A stretch of DNA of 64,000 bases from Porites lobata (Eukaryota; Cnidaria; Anthozoa; Scleractinia; Poritidae): contig CALNXK010000023.1 of NCBI GenBank assembly GCA_942486035.1, forward strand, positions 882,501-946,500, in the 5' to 3' direction. The notes under the pieces were generated by a model, which was given only the letters and a program-made list of their open reading frames with translations, did not search any database and had not been told where the DNA came from. This document shows, piece after piece, positions 33,908-49,200 of this stretch. Position 1 is the stretch's first letter. Every line of letters starts with the position of its first letter. A program made the position numbers and the translations under genes.

Positions 33908-34270
33908 GGAGTCCAACATAAACTACAGCACCGTTGCTTTCAACTTTGATGTTTGCCGGCTTTCATAACCACTGTGTCCTCTACTAACTATGCTCAAACT
34001 AAGTCCCATGTGGAGTTTTGAATTATTACATTTTGAAGCGATTACAAATCAAACCTTTTCGGGGCACACCTCTGGCAATCCAAAAAATAATATACCCTAG
34101 TTTTCGTTGGAATGGACCCGCCATATAATTTAAGCTTAACTGTGAAAATTCCAACCTTAAGGACCACTCTATGCTTGTGCAACAGTCACTTTAGTTTAAA
34201 CATAACAAAAATACATGATTTTATAACTAAACCAAAAAATAAATACTGCCGTTGAATCCTGTAGGTCCAA

Positions 34271-37200
34271 TCAATGCATTGATTCCTGCAAAGTTAAAAA
34301 TAATGATATAAAATGAAACATAATTGCTGTTATTGTCGTTGTTGTAAATATTATCATTAACAACACCACTGACCAAGAACGTGATTGTAAAACAAAAGCA
34401 AAGGAAAAGGTCAATCCGAAATGGAAATCATTAATCAGTGTCAAGCCTGTGTTTTCCCATCCTTTTTTAGTTGTTATTGATATTGAACTTTCTCTTATTA
34501 TGAATTTGTACAAGTACTTACCACCATTGGTCTCCCTGTGGTTTCAATAGGCAGTAATAACGTGCAGACAGTGCATAACAAGGACATTAAGCCATAGACA
34601 CCTAACGCTAAACGTAGTGAGACCCTGAGCAACACCTGAGAAGAAAAAAAACAGTAATGATAAACCCTAGTTAGAAATGATACCTCGTACTCACAGAAAA
34701 CCAAATTCTGGTCTATTTTTGTTATCTTTTGTCAAACTTTATTTTGTCCGATTGATTGAAAGCAAAAGAATTGTTATCACCCTCCTTTTCCCCTCATTCA
34801 TTTCTAACGTTTTTATGCTACAAACATTCTTATAACTTGTAGGAGAAAAACTATTGTCCCAGTCGTTACTCTGTCAAAAGATGCTATTGTACTTCTTACT
34901 ATGTTAGATTCAGTACTACTCGCTTTCAACTCCGAGCCTATTACGTTGTGTCTTGAGAATATATGATTGATGTAATATATCAAACAAGAGATGCAGTGTT
35001 TCATCACCAGATGAAACACTGAGAAGAGAGTTGAAAATACGACGCGCAGCGGAGTATTTTTGACGAACTTCGAGGTGTTTCATCTGGTGATGAAACACTG
35101 TGTCGAATGTTTGATATTTCTTCTCAAACAAAATCATTTTTGAAGGAGAAATTAAGGATGCAAATACTAAGCAGTGTTTCATCCGATTTCCAAACACTCA
35201 TTAAACATTAATTTCCTTTGTATTTTCTTAATGAATTATTAATGAGTTTGAGAATGTGATGTCAACTTAGGATTCTAGAAGCATCTAAGTGAGAGACTAC
35301 GGGAGGGGGAGAGAAACCAAAACAAAGGATGCCCTCGACGAACTCGCACGGAAACGCTTGCTATGCAGGCTAAAGTTACGGGAGCTACACATGTTGGAGG
35401 TTTGGGTCCGCCCCAAATGAAAGCTATAGGTATATCATGTGTTAGTCGATGAACGAATGCGTCTCAAAACCTCATTCATACCTGTGATATAAAAGGTGTT
35501 ATCATTGCTCCAACACGAGCAACTGCACTGCAGAAGCCAAGACCTAGAGCACGAACTACTGTTGGATAAACCTAAAAACGAAACGAAATACAAGAAACCC
35601 ATTCGTCTGCAATTATTGAGTAATTTGTTTCAAATTCAAAGGCTTATGATCCGGGTTTACTAATGCCACTTTAACAAGATAAGTCAGCCTTTCTTCAATT
35701 TTGCAAGACCTATTTCTGTTACATAAGTATTACATGTTTTCTTTAGTGTCATAATCTTTGTTCAGTCTATTACATGTACCTCAGGTGTATAAACATAGAA
35801 GCCTTGGAATGCTCCTGATATAAATCCTCTAACTCCAAATATAAACACTGTCATCATGGTTCTGTGAGAAAAATACACAAACAAAGTGAATAATGAATTA
35901 TTCTGTATTAGTAAGCTTAATTCATCTTTCCTTAAAATTCCATACAGTACATCATTCCGCAGCTTTTGTAACCTCCTTAGAACGTACGCATTTTGGATAG
36001 ATTTTTTCAAGGCTTTGCCAAGTTGATTTGATGTCTTCCAAGTACAAATTGACTGTAGAGGTGAGAAAAGGACAAGCTTTGGAGGTGTGAATGAGATAAT
36101 CATATCAAGACAGAGGCATTTCAAACTCGGCAATCACTTTCCCTGACCAATACAGAAAACAGGGGGCCATGGACAGTCTAGTTATCATTTTAAACATCTC
36201 TTTTCAACTGAAGGGACTCATTACCTTAAGGTGGCTCGACTGGATTTTTGGGGGTTGATACCTCCCAACTTTGAGCATTAACTACGTCGGCATGAGTAAA
36301 GATATGGAAAAAATGTTACCACAACTGTATTATATAAAGATGAAAATTTCTTATGATCTGGGTTTTATTGCAATCGGAAATTTTTCTATAAATTCGACAA
36401 TCCCGAGATCAATTGTCAAGGAATATTCCCTGCAAGTTTTAAGAACATTGAAAACAGGGAAGGCTTTTAAATAGGGCCTCAAATATAGCCAATTTTCCCC
36501 CCAGATTTTGTGTTTACAAGTGAGCGTCCTCATTATTCACTGGCATTGTTTTCAAGTCTCATATACACGTGCACATTTAGCAAAAAGATAGAATTTGCAT
36601 CGAAAAGGACCCTCGGTTAAATCTCCGGGATATGCTAATTACCGGGTAAAGAGATTAATGATATATTGTAATATCAGAGCAACTCTTTGTGAGAGTTTCT
36701 GTGATGTTATAACCCGAGTAAGATAATTAAGTATTCCACCCTAGACGATGAGCCGTGACGTTCACCTTTTCGGCTCTCACTGCTGTCTGTGACGACAAGC
36801 CAATTATTAGCATACTCCAGATATTTCTTCGGAAAGTAATCGAGAGTTCTTTTTGATGCAAATTTATAACTTTTGCTAGTTGTGCACGTGCATATGAAAC
36901 TCGAAAACAATGCCAGTGAATAATGAGGACGCTCACTTGTAAACACAAAATCTGGGGGAAAAATTGGTTATATTTGAGGCCCTATTTAAAAGCCTTCCCT
37001 ATTTTCAATGTTCTTGAAACGTGCAGAAAATATTTCTTGACAATTGATCTCGGGATTGTCGAATTTATAGAAAAATTTATCGAGCGGTTTTTGGAAAAAT
37101 GCGACATTTTTAGGCATGGACCAAATTACGTCCAAAAACTGTATCAAAAGCAGCTAAATGTAAGTTAATAAAATTCTTATTACTCGCGATCGTCCAGAGC

Positions 37201-40200
37201 AATTCCCCTCTTTTTTCGTATGCAGTTTTCAATGGAATCAAACCACTACGAGCTGAAGCCTCGTTCCCAAAGCTTATCATTTTCTTAAAATATTAGCGAA
37301 TTGTGTTGGTAGCATGCTATTTCACTGTTTTTATTATTCTTAAAACTACATTTCAAAATATTTCGAAAACGCTCTCATAGAATTTGTTCAAACTATGCTA
37401 TAATGGAGGCAATTATAGCAGGTACATACTCCCTAAAGCGATTTCTTCAAAAAACTCTTGGAACAGAGAAACACAAAGATAAATGAAAAACATAATGGCG
37501 TCATTACGTTGCCATGGCGACTCCGATTGCAATAAAACCCAGATCATAAGAAATTTTCACCTTTATATAATACAGTTGTGGTAACATTTTTTCCATATCT
37601 TTACTCATGCCGACGTAGTTAATGCTCAAAGTTGGGAGGTATCAACCCCAAAAAATCCAGTCGAGCCACCTTACCAATTAAGAACTTTAACTCTTACCTT
37701 CCAGAACAGATAAATAGAAGAAAGTAGCAAACTGAAGTTAAAAAGAATTCGATTGCCATGGTTTTCTTTCTTCCAAGTTTCTCCAGCATCAACATGGTCA
37801 CAATGATGCCTAACAAGAAGGGAAAATCATGACAACTTTTTTATGTGTTATCATTTACCAATTCATTTTTAAGTTGTCCTACATTGATCAGTATATTTAC
37901 TTGCCACATTTTAAGTTATGAAATTATTAAGTAGACCTACTATGGAATCAAAATTACTTCAGACACTCTCTCCAAACAGATGGTAATAAATTATTATTGT
38001 GGTGACCATCCTTTTGAATCGGGGCACCCGACGACCGTTTTCTATAAAATATCTGTTTGGAGAAGAAAATAATGCCTAGAATTTTCTATTACCTGAGGGT
38101 GGTTACAAATTTTTAGATGACCGTTCCATTCATGTACAATTTTTGAAGCTTATCTAATAAATTCCCTACGATTTTCTGAAGTTTAATTTTCGCATTTTAC
38201 TTCCCAAGTTAGGCTATTTTTCGTAGATAAAAGGAAACCTAAAATTTGTGCATTCAAAAAAGTGATGGAGAGAGGAATTAGAAAATGTCTTACTTTCGTA
38301 ATATGTCAATTTTCCTCTAAAATTTTCAGGAAAATAATACTCAAGCCCTTGTAATTTCGAAAAGACTCCAGTTCCCCTACCTGACTGAACAGACACAAAT
38401 TTTATAGCGCTGCTCAGAATGCTTTCTAGAGATCTAAAAGTACTCTGGATAGCCTAAAAAGTGTTTTCAATGTATTTAGGAGGAAACCATCATTCAGGGT
38501 GCCCCTGTTTGAATTTTCCAAAAAGAAATTAAATGGGAATATAAGTGTCACTTCCTCTTAAGTCTCTTTAACAATGCACAACTGGACAGGTGGTTTTGAT
38601 CTGGGGTGGGAGAGAGGACCAGTCTGTTATGTTAACTGCATTACACAAAATACTTTTGTAGAAGAGAGCCGAAAAACATGGTAATTGAATTGATACATGT
38701 AAGTGGTTTCGGGGTTTTTTTTTGGTGCCTGTGCCCTTGGCTGAAAAACACCATTTTTATTCTCATATTTTTAAGTTTTGGTACCATGAACTAATAATTC
38801 TCCCAGGATCCCAGGAATATAAGGTACCATGTACATATCTCCAAAACCATGATAATACACTCCTTGCACACTATTCATACAGTGCACAGGGGTCCTCGAA
38901 ACTCAACTTCTAGTCTATTACAAATAATCATGCTATATAATTTTCATTTCCTTTCCCCTTGAAGATAAAGTTAAACATGTAAGCCATAATGTTTTATTCT
39001 GTACCAGGAAACTCAGCAAGTGTGGTCCACAGCATGTCTGTGTAGTCCTTAAAAGTGAGAAGCTGACATCCACAGTCAGGATTCTTAACTGCACCAGAAT
39101 CTGTGGCTGAAAATAATGGTAGTTGCTTGCCTTCAGATATGATGCAGAGGTGGTACTTTCATGTACTGTAACCCCGTTAGGGTGTTCATCATAAAAATTA
39201 GTGGAGAACATTCTAGATGTTCATCAAATAAATACTTAAACCGTTTAACGAGTACAGTAGTCCAAGTTTAAATAAAGTTATTATGGTCAATTTATTGTTG
39301 AAAATACCTAAATTAAACTGCTTCCTTACATGTAATTGTGTTAATTTTTATTACTCATTAAATTATCTGTTAAGTGAAAAAATATGTTTTGTATCAGTAA
39401 GCTAGATGGTTTATTTAATGACAGATATCAATAAGTGGTTTCATTCGTACCTCCACAGCTTCCTTCAGATTCACTTAGTCCTTGATACATTTCTGTAGTC
39501 ATAAGCACTATTCCATAATATGTAAATGCTAAGTTAAACCTGTAAATGAAAAAAACTTTTGACAAACTATGTACCTGCAAGATTATTTCACTTGGAAAGG
39601 GACACTTATTACTGGACTCAAATTTTTTGAGGTAAAAGTTCTTACTGAGAGAATTACCTACATGGCAAAGTTTCTGCCCACATATTTGCAATAATTTTAA
39701 TATATCATAACTCATTTCTGAGGTTGCTCCAATGACAGCCATGCAGATATTTCAATCCTTATACTACTAAATGAGAAATTTCTGCAATCTGATTGCCTTA
39801 GAGAAGTGGTATTTCAGCTTTATTTGAAATACCTACATGGAAAATTAAAAACCTTTTGCGGGTAAAACAAATAATAGCATGATTTGTACATGATATTATT
39901 TTGGCATAAATACCACATGATATTTCAAAATTGTCTCAAATTTCACTCGCTTAACAGCTCGTGAAATTTACGTATAACAATTTTGAAATATCACTCATGA
40001 TATTTATGCCAAATATCACTACTAATCATGCTGTGACCTAAACAAACAAATTATAACCTAAAATTTTTCATTACCTTAAAGTACATGTAGTCAAATTTAT
40101 TTCGCTTTCTGAGGTATCATTTCTTACTAATAGGAGAATACCTTTGTGGTGAAGTTTCACAATATGTCAGAATATTTTCAGTAATGTAATATAATATTAC

Positions 40201-43200
40201 TCATTACACTGAGGTTGTACAATATGCAGCTCCAACAACAGCCAAGATATTTTAATCCACACAATTACCTAAAAGTAGTCCTTATTTTACATCAGTAACT
40301 TGAAATAGTCCTCATCCAACAAAAAACACTGAGGCCGATGGTGTGCTCATTTTACCCCCTCTATCTATCAGTGCTCTGTTTTACGGGTTTTACTTGTTTT
40401 CCTAACCTAAATTTAACAATACTCACCAAATAAACCACAACAAAATTGTTGTCTTTCTAAATTCTGGACTGATCAAGTCTTTAAATTGTCCTTGTCTACC
40501 ATTCTGAGGGCAAAATTTAATACTTTTATTGAGTACTCATACATCAATGGAATAGACAAGATTATGTAACAATACTATTATCTATAGTTTTCAATCAAGA
40601 TATATATTTTTAAAAAATCAAAAGCTGTCTTATGCAGACATCTGTAGATAATCAGTGCATGGTGGTGATGTTTTATTGATAAAATGCTCCTACTTGTTGT
40701 TGTTTTAAAATAACTTTGTTACATCCATTTTGAAATCACTGGTGCAATCTGATTGGCTCTCAGCAGAGCGATTTATTCACAAATCACACTATTTTTTGCC
40801 CTAAATCACATCTGTCCTGAATCACATCATTCATGTTCTAAATTGCCTCACTTCTGTTTTGAAATCACACCATTTTTGCTCTATATTGCATCATTTCTGT
40901 TTCGGGTACAAAATGAGATTAAAAACCTTTTTGTTTCCACTTTTCAAGAAACTGGCTACTAGGTCAAAATTTAATAGTAATGGTACTGACTGAACTCTAG
41001 GCCACTTCAAAATGGCTGTAATAAGTTGTAATTGAACTTTGTGTCATACAATGTTGGTCTGAAATCATGCATACTTGTAATTCAAATTGAACTCGCACTT
41101 GTCCGATTTTAAAATCACTCATATGATTTAATTCAGACCAAATTGCACTCCACTCAGTTCATATTACTGTTATTATTAATCCTTAACTTACCTCACTAGC
41201 ATCTTTAAGAATTCCTACAGGCATTTCACTTTTGTTGACCCTTGCCACCCTCTGAAGCATTCTAACTGCTTTTTCTTTCTCACCTGCAGCAAGGTAATAT
41301 CTGCAGGACTCTGGGAGCCACTAAAAGAATTATACATAATTATTATTTTTGATCAGTGAAACATTTTTGGGCAAGCAGTTCACCTAAAAAAAAAACTGGT
41401 CTATCAGTCAAATTCTATTCGCAGTGAAGACACAGGTTTACTTTATGTTTTTTTATAATTGAGGGTTTACAAAAAACAAAAAAAATCCTCTAATGCAATG
41501 CATATGTTCTTAATCTAAAAATCAAACAATAAAAAATTCAATGATTATTTATCTTAAAGTTCTCATCAATTTTTTATTTTAACAATAAATGATAAAATTT
41601 TCAATTGTCAGCAGTACTCACTCAGTCTTACTTACATAACTCATAGCAACAAACAGTAGAAGTGGTAACGACAAAAATCCAAGAAGCCATCTCCATCCCA
41701 ATGATGGCATCACAGCCATAGCAACTCCTACTGTGAAACAAGATCCTATTGCCCAAAAAAACTGTAATGAAAAGAAGCAAATATTTTAATTGCCTGCGTG
41801 CAGACGTCTCCTATTTCCTTTGTTGCACGCGGAAAAGGGACGTCTGCGTAACGCCGTCGCTAATCGTGTTCCAGCGTCCCGCTGGCAGGGTACTTTATTT
41901 CGCATAAATTGTGAAATAATATCCGGTTAGAAATAAGAGTTGACAGGCCAAACAAAACATCATATGCTCGTGATACGGCCGAAACCTGACCTTGAGAGTC
42001 TGCTTGAACAGAGGTTTTTCTTCTTTTCTCTCTCGCGCAAAGATTACTAGCACTACACAGTGCATGTAGCATTCTAACCTTTGCATGAGTAAATCTCATT
42101 TTTGCTGCGCTAAGTCTTCCATTTAGAGGTAATGAAGCAGGTTTGTTACATGCATACTGAGTAATCATTTCCTGTGGTTTATGCTTCTGTGGGTGTTCCC
42201 GATTGGATTTGATTTCAAATGCGGTTGTAAAGTGTTTAAATTTTCTTGACCTCTGTTTGTTACGGCTAAATAAAGATTTTAGTTTCTTTGGCTGGCTTTC
42301 TCCGAAATGCCTGCCTGGTGCAAAGTCCAGTGTGTAGTTTTCTCAGACTCTGTTTACAAATATGATGTGATGTGTCATGCACAGTAAATTGTAAAGAAAT
42401 AATTTCCTCGTACACGTTAAATTTTCCGCTTCCCCGCACAAGATTTTGATCGCTCTGCTTTTCGATCGACGAAAAAACACAGCACACAATCGCACATGTT
42501 TTGATTTATTTTGGTTAGAAAACCCCGCTTACATAAATCATTTAAATCACTGCATACATTATCAGACCACATTCGATAACAACCAATCAGCGTTAAGTCA
42601 AACAATGCGCACTGTGTGTCAGCCTATCACAGCGTGTTCCCAAGATCTTGGGAACCCAGCAGGACGCTGGAACACGATTAGCGACGGCGTTATGCAGACG
42701 TCCCTTTTCCGCGTGCAACAAAGGAAATAGGAGACGTCTGAACGCAGGCAAATATTTTAATAACATTACTTTATTACTCTCATACCCAGATCTCTTGCCA
42801 ACAAAACTGAAGCGAGATCTGATCAAATCTGATTTGTCCAAGTGATCGCCTGTCAGGAATGTGAAAGGCGGTGTAAGAGTACATACTTGAAATAAATTCT
42901 CAAATGGCAGCCATGATACAGCTATAATGTACGTCAGTTAAAAAAATAAGTATTTTTGTTACATTCCCTTTGAAATACTGAAACGACGAATTTCCCTACA
43001 CTTTCATATACTCAGCAACTAAGAAATCCATAACCTTTCACATACCTGAAAACAGAAAACAGACAAAGGTTCAGACTCCAAATTGGCACCCGTTCTAAAA
43101 AAAAAATCCCCTAAAAGGTCGCCCTAAAACTGATTCCCCGTTCTACAAATGGGCCCTATCATTGAAGTATTTTTAAAAAGCAATTTGTCCTTGCCCAAAT

Positions 43201-46200
43201 GGCTGCTTACAAAATACACCTAGAAAATCATAAATGGCTTCAAAATCACGACCCGCTGGATGGCACATACCCAAAGGGATACACCATCATTAGTACCCAC
43301 AGGGATTATTAGTCGCATCAAATTTTACCAACAGCAAAATGCGGTACTATTAATAATCTTGCACAGCCCATCAACACCATCACTTGATGAAGACCAAGGC
43401 GGAAAGTGGTTCATTGTTGCAATCAATAGCAAACTGATTACTCTGAGAAAAACTAATAACTACACTGTATCCAAAACAATTTTATACATACAAGAATATT
43501 TAACTCTAATGTTAAACCTACAGTTGGAGCTACAATAAAGCAGATATGTAGACATGTCAAAGTTGGAAATCTCCACAGATTTTTACATGTTGTAAATTGC
43601 TTAAATAAATAATATTTTAAATACTATCTGACATTAACAGCTTAAAACATGAACAGTTTACTTCTTACAGAAAGAGATAATATGCAGTATGATCGAACAC
43701 TTGATGGAAGAAACTCAGCTAAAAGTGTTGTTCTGAAAGAAAAGAAAGAAATAAACATTACAGTGCATTAAAATAATTGACTTTAAAAATATATATCTAA
43801 AATCTTTAAAACAAGAGAATAAATTTGGGGGGGGGTCAAGCGATATGATATTATTGCTTTTAATTTTAAGCCCTGTCCTAATTCCAATGCCAGCATAAAC
43901 TGCCTATCAAACTGAACTTCAAAAAGGGTCCCCCTCAAGTACAGGCTTGGGGGGGTCCATACACCCCATGTCTCACAAGCAACAAGCACCTCCCATTATC
44001 ATACCAGTATATAATCCCTTCTTTACCTCGCATATCTGAGGTAGACCTCTCCCATAATCAAAACTCCAGATATGCCCCTGCACCCATCCTTTGGGTTACA
44101 CTTTTTGTACCTCTAAAAAGCACACCCACTTATAATAAGCCCGAGCTAGCCTAGAAGCATACACCTACAAAGATAAACCCCAGGGGCTAAATAGAGGAAA
44201 TATGGTATATCAATAATTTCCATATGCACTAATAGCACTTACGATTGTGGCGCACCACCAATTCCAAAACCAACTAAACAACGTAACGCTATGATCCAGT
44301 AATAGTGAGGTGAAAATGAACTAATTAATCCAAAATAAAAGATCCAGGTTGCACATATTACTATGACCTTGACAACAAATCAGGAGAAAAAAACACAATT
44401 AATAATCACCTTGTGGCTGTTAATTACATGTAGCAGGAGGCAATTTTTATTTGCCTAAGTGAGGGATTTATTCATAAATTTACCAACAGACAAAGAAAAT
44501 CATGAACAAATGAAGTATTTTGGGCATGTTCTTTGTGTCAGATACACACTCACTGCCAGCTTCTGAGGGAAATAGTTTTGTTTCCCAGAGTCTTGATGTT
44601 ATATTGACAGAAGTATGAAAAACACAACAACCATGACATTAACAGCCCATTCCATCGCTCAAGTTCGACAAGAATGTTGGCTATACTCAAGCTTGTCACA
44701 AAGAAGTCGAAAAGTCATCAATTCTGTGAAGACAAATTGTTGAAACAAAGGAAAAGGGTAATCATTTACCTGGTTTGGAAATTTTACAACCGAATCATGC
44801 ACTTAAGTGTATTACTTTATTGTGCAAGTATATATTAAATAAGTGTCTTTACCTAGCTATGTGCATGTACCTGAACTTACAGTTTTTCGGCCATAGTGGT
44901 CTGCTAGCCAACCCCAAAAAGATGATCCAATCATCATTCCTACAAAGACAACCTGCCATATAATGATAATATTTTATTAATTCATAGCCCTCCTTCAAAA
45001 CAGATTTAGGAAGGCACAGTTACTTTACCTTTTTTCACTGGTATCTTACTCAATACTAGTAAAACATCTAATTTTCAATTTATTGAGTTACTTCCACTTT
45101 TACTCTGCCCTTCTAGTAATCACTACTCAACATTGCTGGGGCCACGCATGTGCATTACACATGGTTTACAAAGTCTTATGGGTTATATCCTTCCCACAAT
45201 GCACTGCAGGTCCCAACATTGTGTGGTTCCACTGCCAACATGGATGCAACTTTCTAGGGCCAACAATGTTGGGAGTCGTTCAATGCGTCCATTTGCACGT
45301 AGCTTAATATTAATGAATGAAGGTGTTCCCTTAGTGCCATTATCAATGCTCACCGTGGTAACCAAAGCCTCCTTCCAAGATGGAAGATGCCAAATGCAGC
45401 GGATTGTTGGGGCAAGAATAGACAGCAACATCATTTCAAGTGCATCAGCAATCTAAAATTTTGATCAATAGCATACATGAAGAAAGACAGTTGTTTCTGT
45501 TTACTTCCTAAAGTACCATCCACTCCTCTGCAAAAACAGAGCCATTATTAGACTTCCTAATGGACATCCGATATATCCATCGGGAGGAGACAACGTGGCC
45601 AAGCATTTACAGCACTGGACTTGCAATTCAGAGGCCTCCAGTTCAAGTGCTGGCCTGACTACTCGCTGGATTTATTCTCCGTAGTCCCAAGTTCAATTCC
45701 TCGGCCACATTGTAAACTAGCCAACTGGTTCTCCTCCCACCAGTTGTGCCTTTTAACCATGTTGCAACATGTGTATGTATGTTCCATTTAAATTATATGT
45801 TTCATTATCCCTGAAAAGCCCCATAAGGGGAAAGGATAATTTTGATTTCCAGAACATCATTTTTCAGCCAAGGGTATTTCCCTTCCTCTGGGCGAAGTAA
45901 ATATACAAATGAAAATTTGTAAGGGATGGTTGCAAGCTCTCCTTTCGCCGGCCCCTTGCAGCTTCGCTGCTCGCTCACGCGTTCTCGCAAGACTCACTTC
46001 ACTCGCCCAAAAAGGAGAGCTTGCTCGCAGGCTAAATAGATGTTTGTTCTCTAGTTAGCTAGTTAGTTACCTAGTTAGTTAATTAATTATCTGTACGACT
46101 AAATTTTATTATTATTATCATTATCATTATTATTACATTGGCATTGACAAAAAGAAGCAACTTTATATAATCAAGAAATGATAAATATAGCCATTAGAGC

Positions 46201-49200
46201 AACATATTACATCTTTTGTCATAGAAATAGGAATTGGGATAGCCCAGACTTAATGCAATTTTGATTTCTTTTCTTTTCTCTTCTTTTTTTTTTGAATAAT
46301 CCAATCTCAAGCAGCATTTGTAAATTGCCTATACGTAGCGAGATTTACATTCAAAAACAAAAATAAAGTTTCCATTATTATTATTATTATTATTAAATAT
46401 TACTTTTTACCCTCCTCCAGGGAAGGGATAGCAAAAAAGGGCACAACAGATACGATGCCTCATAGACTAGCTGCTTGATTCTCTGTCTATCGTTTCTTAT
46501 ATTTGCCTAAAATTAAGGGTCACAAAGGGCCTTGTAATAATTTATTATTATTCTACACACTCCTTTAATTTGTTTTGACCAGTGACGACATCCCCGTCCA
46601 CATGTAAAAACACGTATAATTAAGTGAATTTAAGTTAGGGATACTTACTACAAAAAAGCCAACCATCCAGATTATATTCATCTGAAATTTGCCAAAGCCA
46701 ATCTTCTCTACAGCTTCAGACAAAGTGTAAGTTGGCTGTCCAGAATCTGTGCCAGGAGAAAAAATGAGGTCATTAATTAATCAAGAATGTGATCATTTTT
46801 GAGCTCACTGCCTTAGAGCCAGAAAGCTTTATGCTATTGTCAGCATAATGAATGAATGAATGAATGATGGTATGGTCATTCTATGGTTCTTGTATGTGCC
46901 GTAATGCTTGACCTTCAAAGCCGAAGGGACTTGGTTTGATACCTGCTATCACCCTTTTTTTTAAAATAAAGTAGAATTATTCTACTTTCTTCTTCTTCTT
47001 TTTCTTGAGTCAAACAATTTCATATCCTAAAACTAAATTACTCATTTTCAGAAATAATTCTAGTCAAAAGAAAGAAAGCAAAAAGGGATAAATATAACTC
47101 TTAAACCCTAACATCAAAGGATACATTCTCATAATTATTACCGCTATACATTTCCTAAACAAGTGGTGGAGGGATGTTCTACTATAGTATTGATTAAATT
47201 CATGAACATGAACTTATTATAATAAAAATGTTGAAGAGAATATTACATATACACAGTTATTTTAAAGTATGTGCTAGGGAAGCACAACATGACTGTTGTT
47301 TTGCAAGCATGTGGTTTCAGTTCGTTGTCATTGCAGTACCAGGTTCAAAACTCGCCATTGGCCATATTTTTTTTCCACAAATTTTCTTCTTTTTTTATGG
47401 TTACTGGATTACAGACTATTCATTGCCAGTGACCTGGTGTCCTCTCAGAGGACTATTTTTACAATGTCTGTGTTGCAGTTATTACTATCACTATATTAAA
47501 ATGATAATAGTGTTATTATTATTAAATTATTTTTGCTGTTGTTGTTGTAATATACAGGGCATGACAAATATATAGCACAGTCATGACCTGTCAGGCTGGA
47601 ATGCTTTCATCACTCTTAAATTTTGGCTACTGCCTTTTGAAGAACAAAGGAAGTAAAGCTATCAATGTTCCAGTACAAAATTATTCACAATATTCTGTGC
47701 ACCAAGAGCTCATTATTTAAAATGAAGAAAGAAGACTCCCTGCGCTGCCCTTTTTGTCCAGCAGATCATCTTTTCACTGAGTACGCGCAAGCCACGTTGT
47801 TCTGGAAGGAGTTTCTGGATTGGGCCTCGCACATGGTGAACTCAAAATGAATTTGTTTCCCTAGCTCGTGATAAAATTAGTCTAGAATAATATATTTCTT
47901 GTACGACTGGTCACGAAAAAGATTTCAGAACAAAATGGTCTGTTTTTTCGTCTCTTAATACGGTGTGAAATTCTGTTTACTTAACTGATTGCGCTCCCAT
48001 TTAGTTACCACTAATGTTTTTATTGTGTTAGGTTTCTTTTTTTTAGCTTCACGTTGTAGTTCTCGTTTTGTTGCAGATTGTCTTTTGTGAATGTTAACTG
48101 TACGTGTGCATGTTCAATAAAGTTGTATTGGAAAAAGAAAAAAAAGTGCTTTAATCACAAACTTTCAAAGATGCTGAAGCATTACATTTAGCAAAATTTT
48201 ATTGAAAAAGTAGGTTGATAGGCCTTTATGACATACTGGGCTAGTGAGCCATAATAGCCAGCAAACATTTCTCATCCTTGGAGACGCAAGGGCAGTAATC
48301 GGGATCTGGAGAAACGAGACAACAAGGAAACAAGGAAAACATACTTTTTGTAGAAATAGCAAATACTAGGAAGTGTTTGGCTGCAAATAATCTTCTGCTC
48401 ATGCGTACACGAAAATGACGCTTTTCTCCTTCCTGCAATCACTCTTGTATGAAAAATGGTAGATCGCTTCACTTCCCGAAAGATTTCATTAAAAACACAA
48501 ACTTGGTGATCGAATAATAAAACAATATATTATGTTATTGAACTCAGTTATCGCAAAATATCGTGATTTGTCAATGTCTCGCAGGTCAGTTATTTGCCAA
48601 ATCACGATATTTTGCTCAACCTCGTCCAACAATTGTTAATTATTTGCATCTCATTAATAAACAAAAGATTATTACCATATTCATAAGCTTAGCTTGAATT
48701 ATAGATCAGCTGCAAGTTCATATTTCTCTGATATTTACTCATTAAATGCTAATATATTTATACTTATCATATGAAGCTTCGCTGCATTAAAATACCGTAA
48801 CAAAAGTATCTTGCAATAACAACTGTTTGAATTAACGGCATAAGTAGAAATTCTTTAAATGAACCTTTAAATGATACGTCAAATTTATTCATCTACAGGA
48901 AAACATTTCAGCCGGAGCAAAGGAAGGAAGCCACGAAAATAAAATCGGCAAACAAGTCTTGATACGCCATACAACACGAAATTCCGTTTGAACTTACACT
49001 TATTTTATAATTATAAATTAAACTTCCGCGTTGACTTCAAAAATCACGTCACCTTACCTTCTAAATCCTGTTCTTCGAACTCATCGCCGGGTACCAGAGG
49101 CATGAATACATCTTCTGTGAGTTCATCAGCTTCTGCTAACCTGTGCCTCTGCGTTGATCGCGATTTTTCCTTCGAAAACGTAACTTCCATATCCGAGTGA

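Noticed and set aside
36351..37168. Two similar frames starting MRTLTCKHKIWG on opposite strands
   Set aside because: They are mirror arms of the inverted-repeat element, not paralogous genes.
42880..42935. Possible transporter exon reading AVSWLPFENLFQ
   Set aside because: Exons 43732-43669 and 41761-41636 join directly in phase and match SVOP in length (CILSLS-FFWAIG). Including this piece would break the helix, and it adjoins a transposon.
45592..45665. Functional tRNA gene
   Set aside because: Only A-box- and B-box-like words remain. No cloverleaf can be formed, and the body continues as a SINE.
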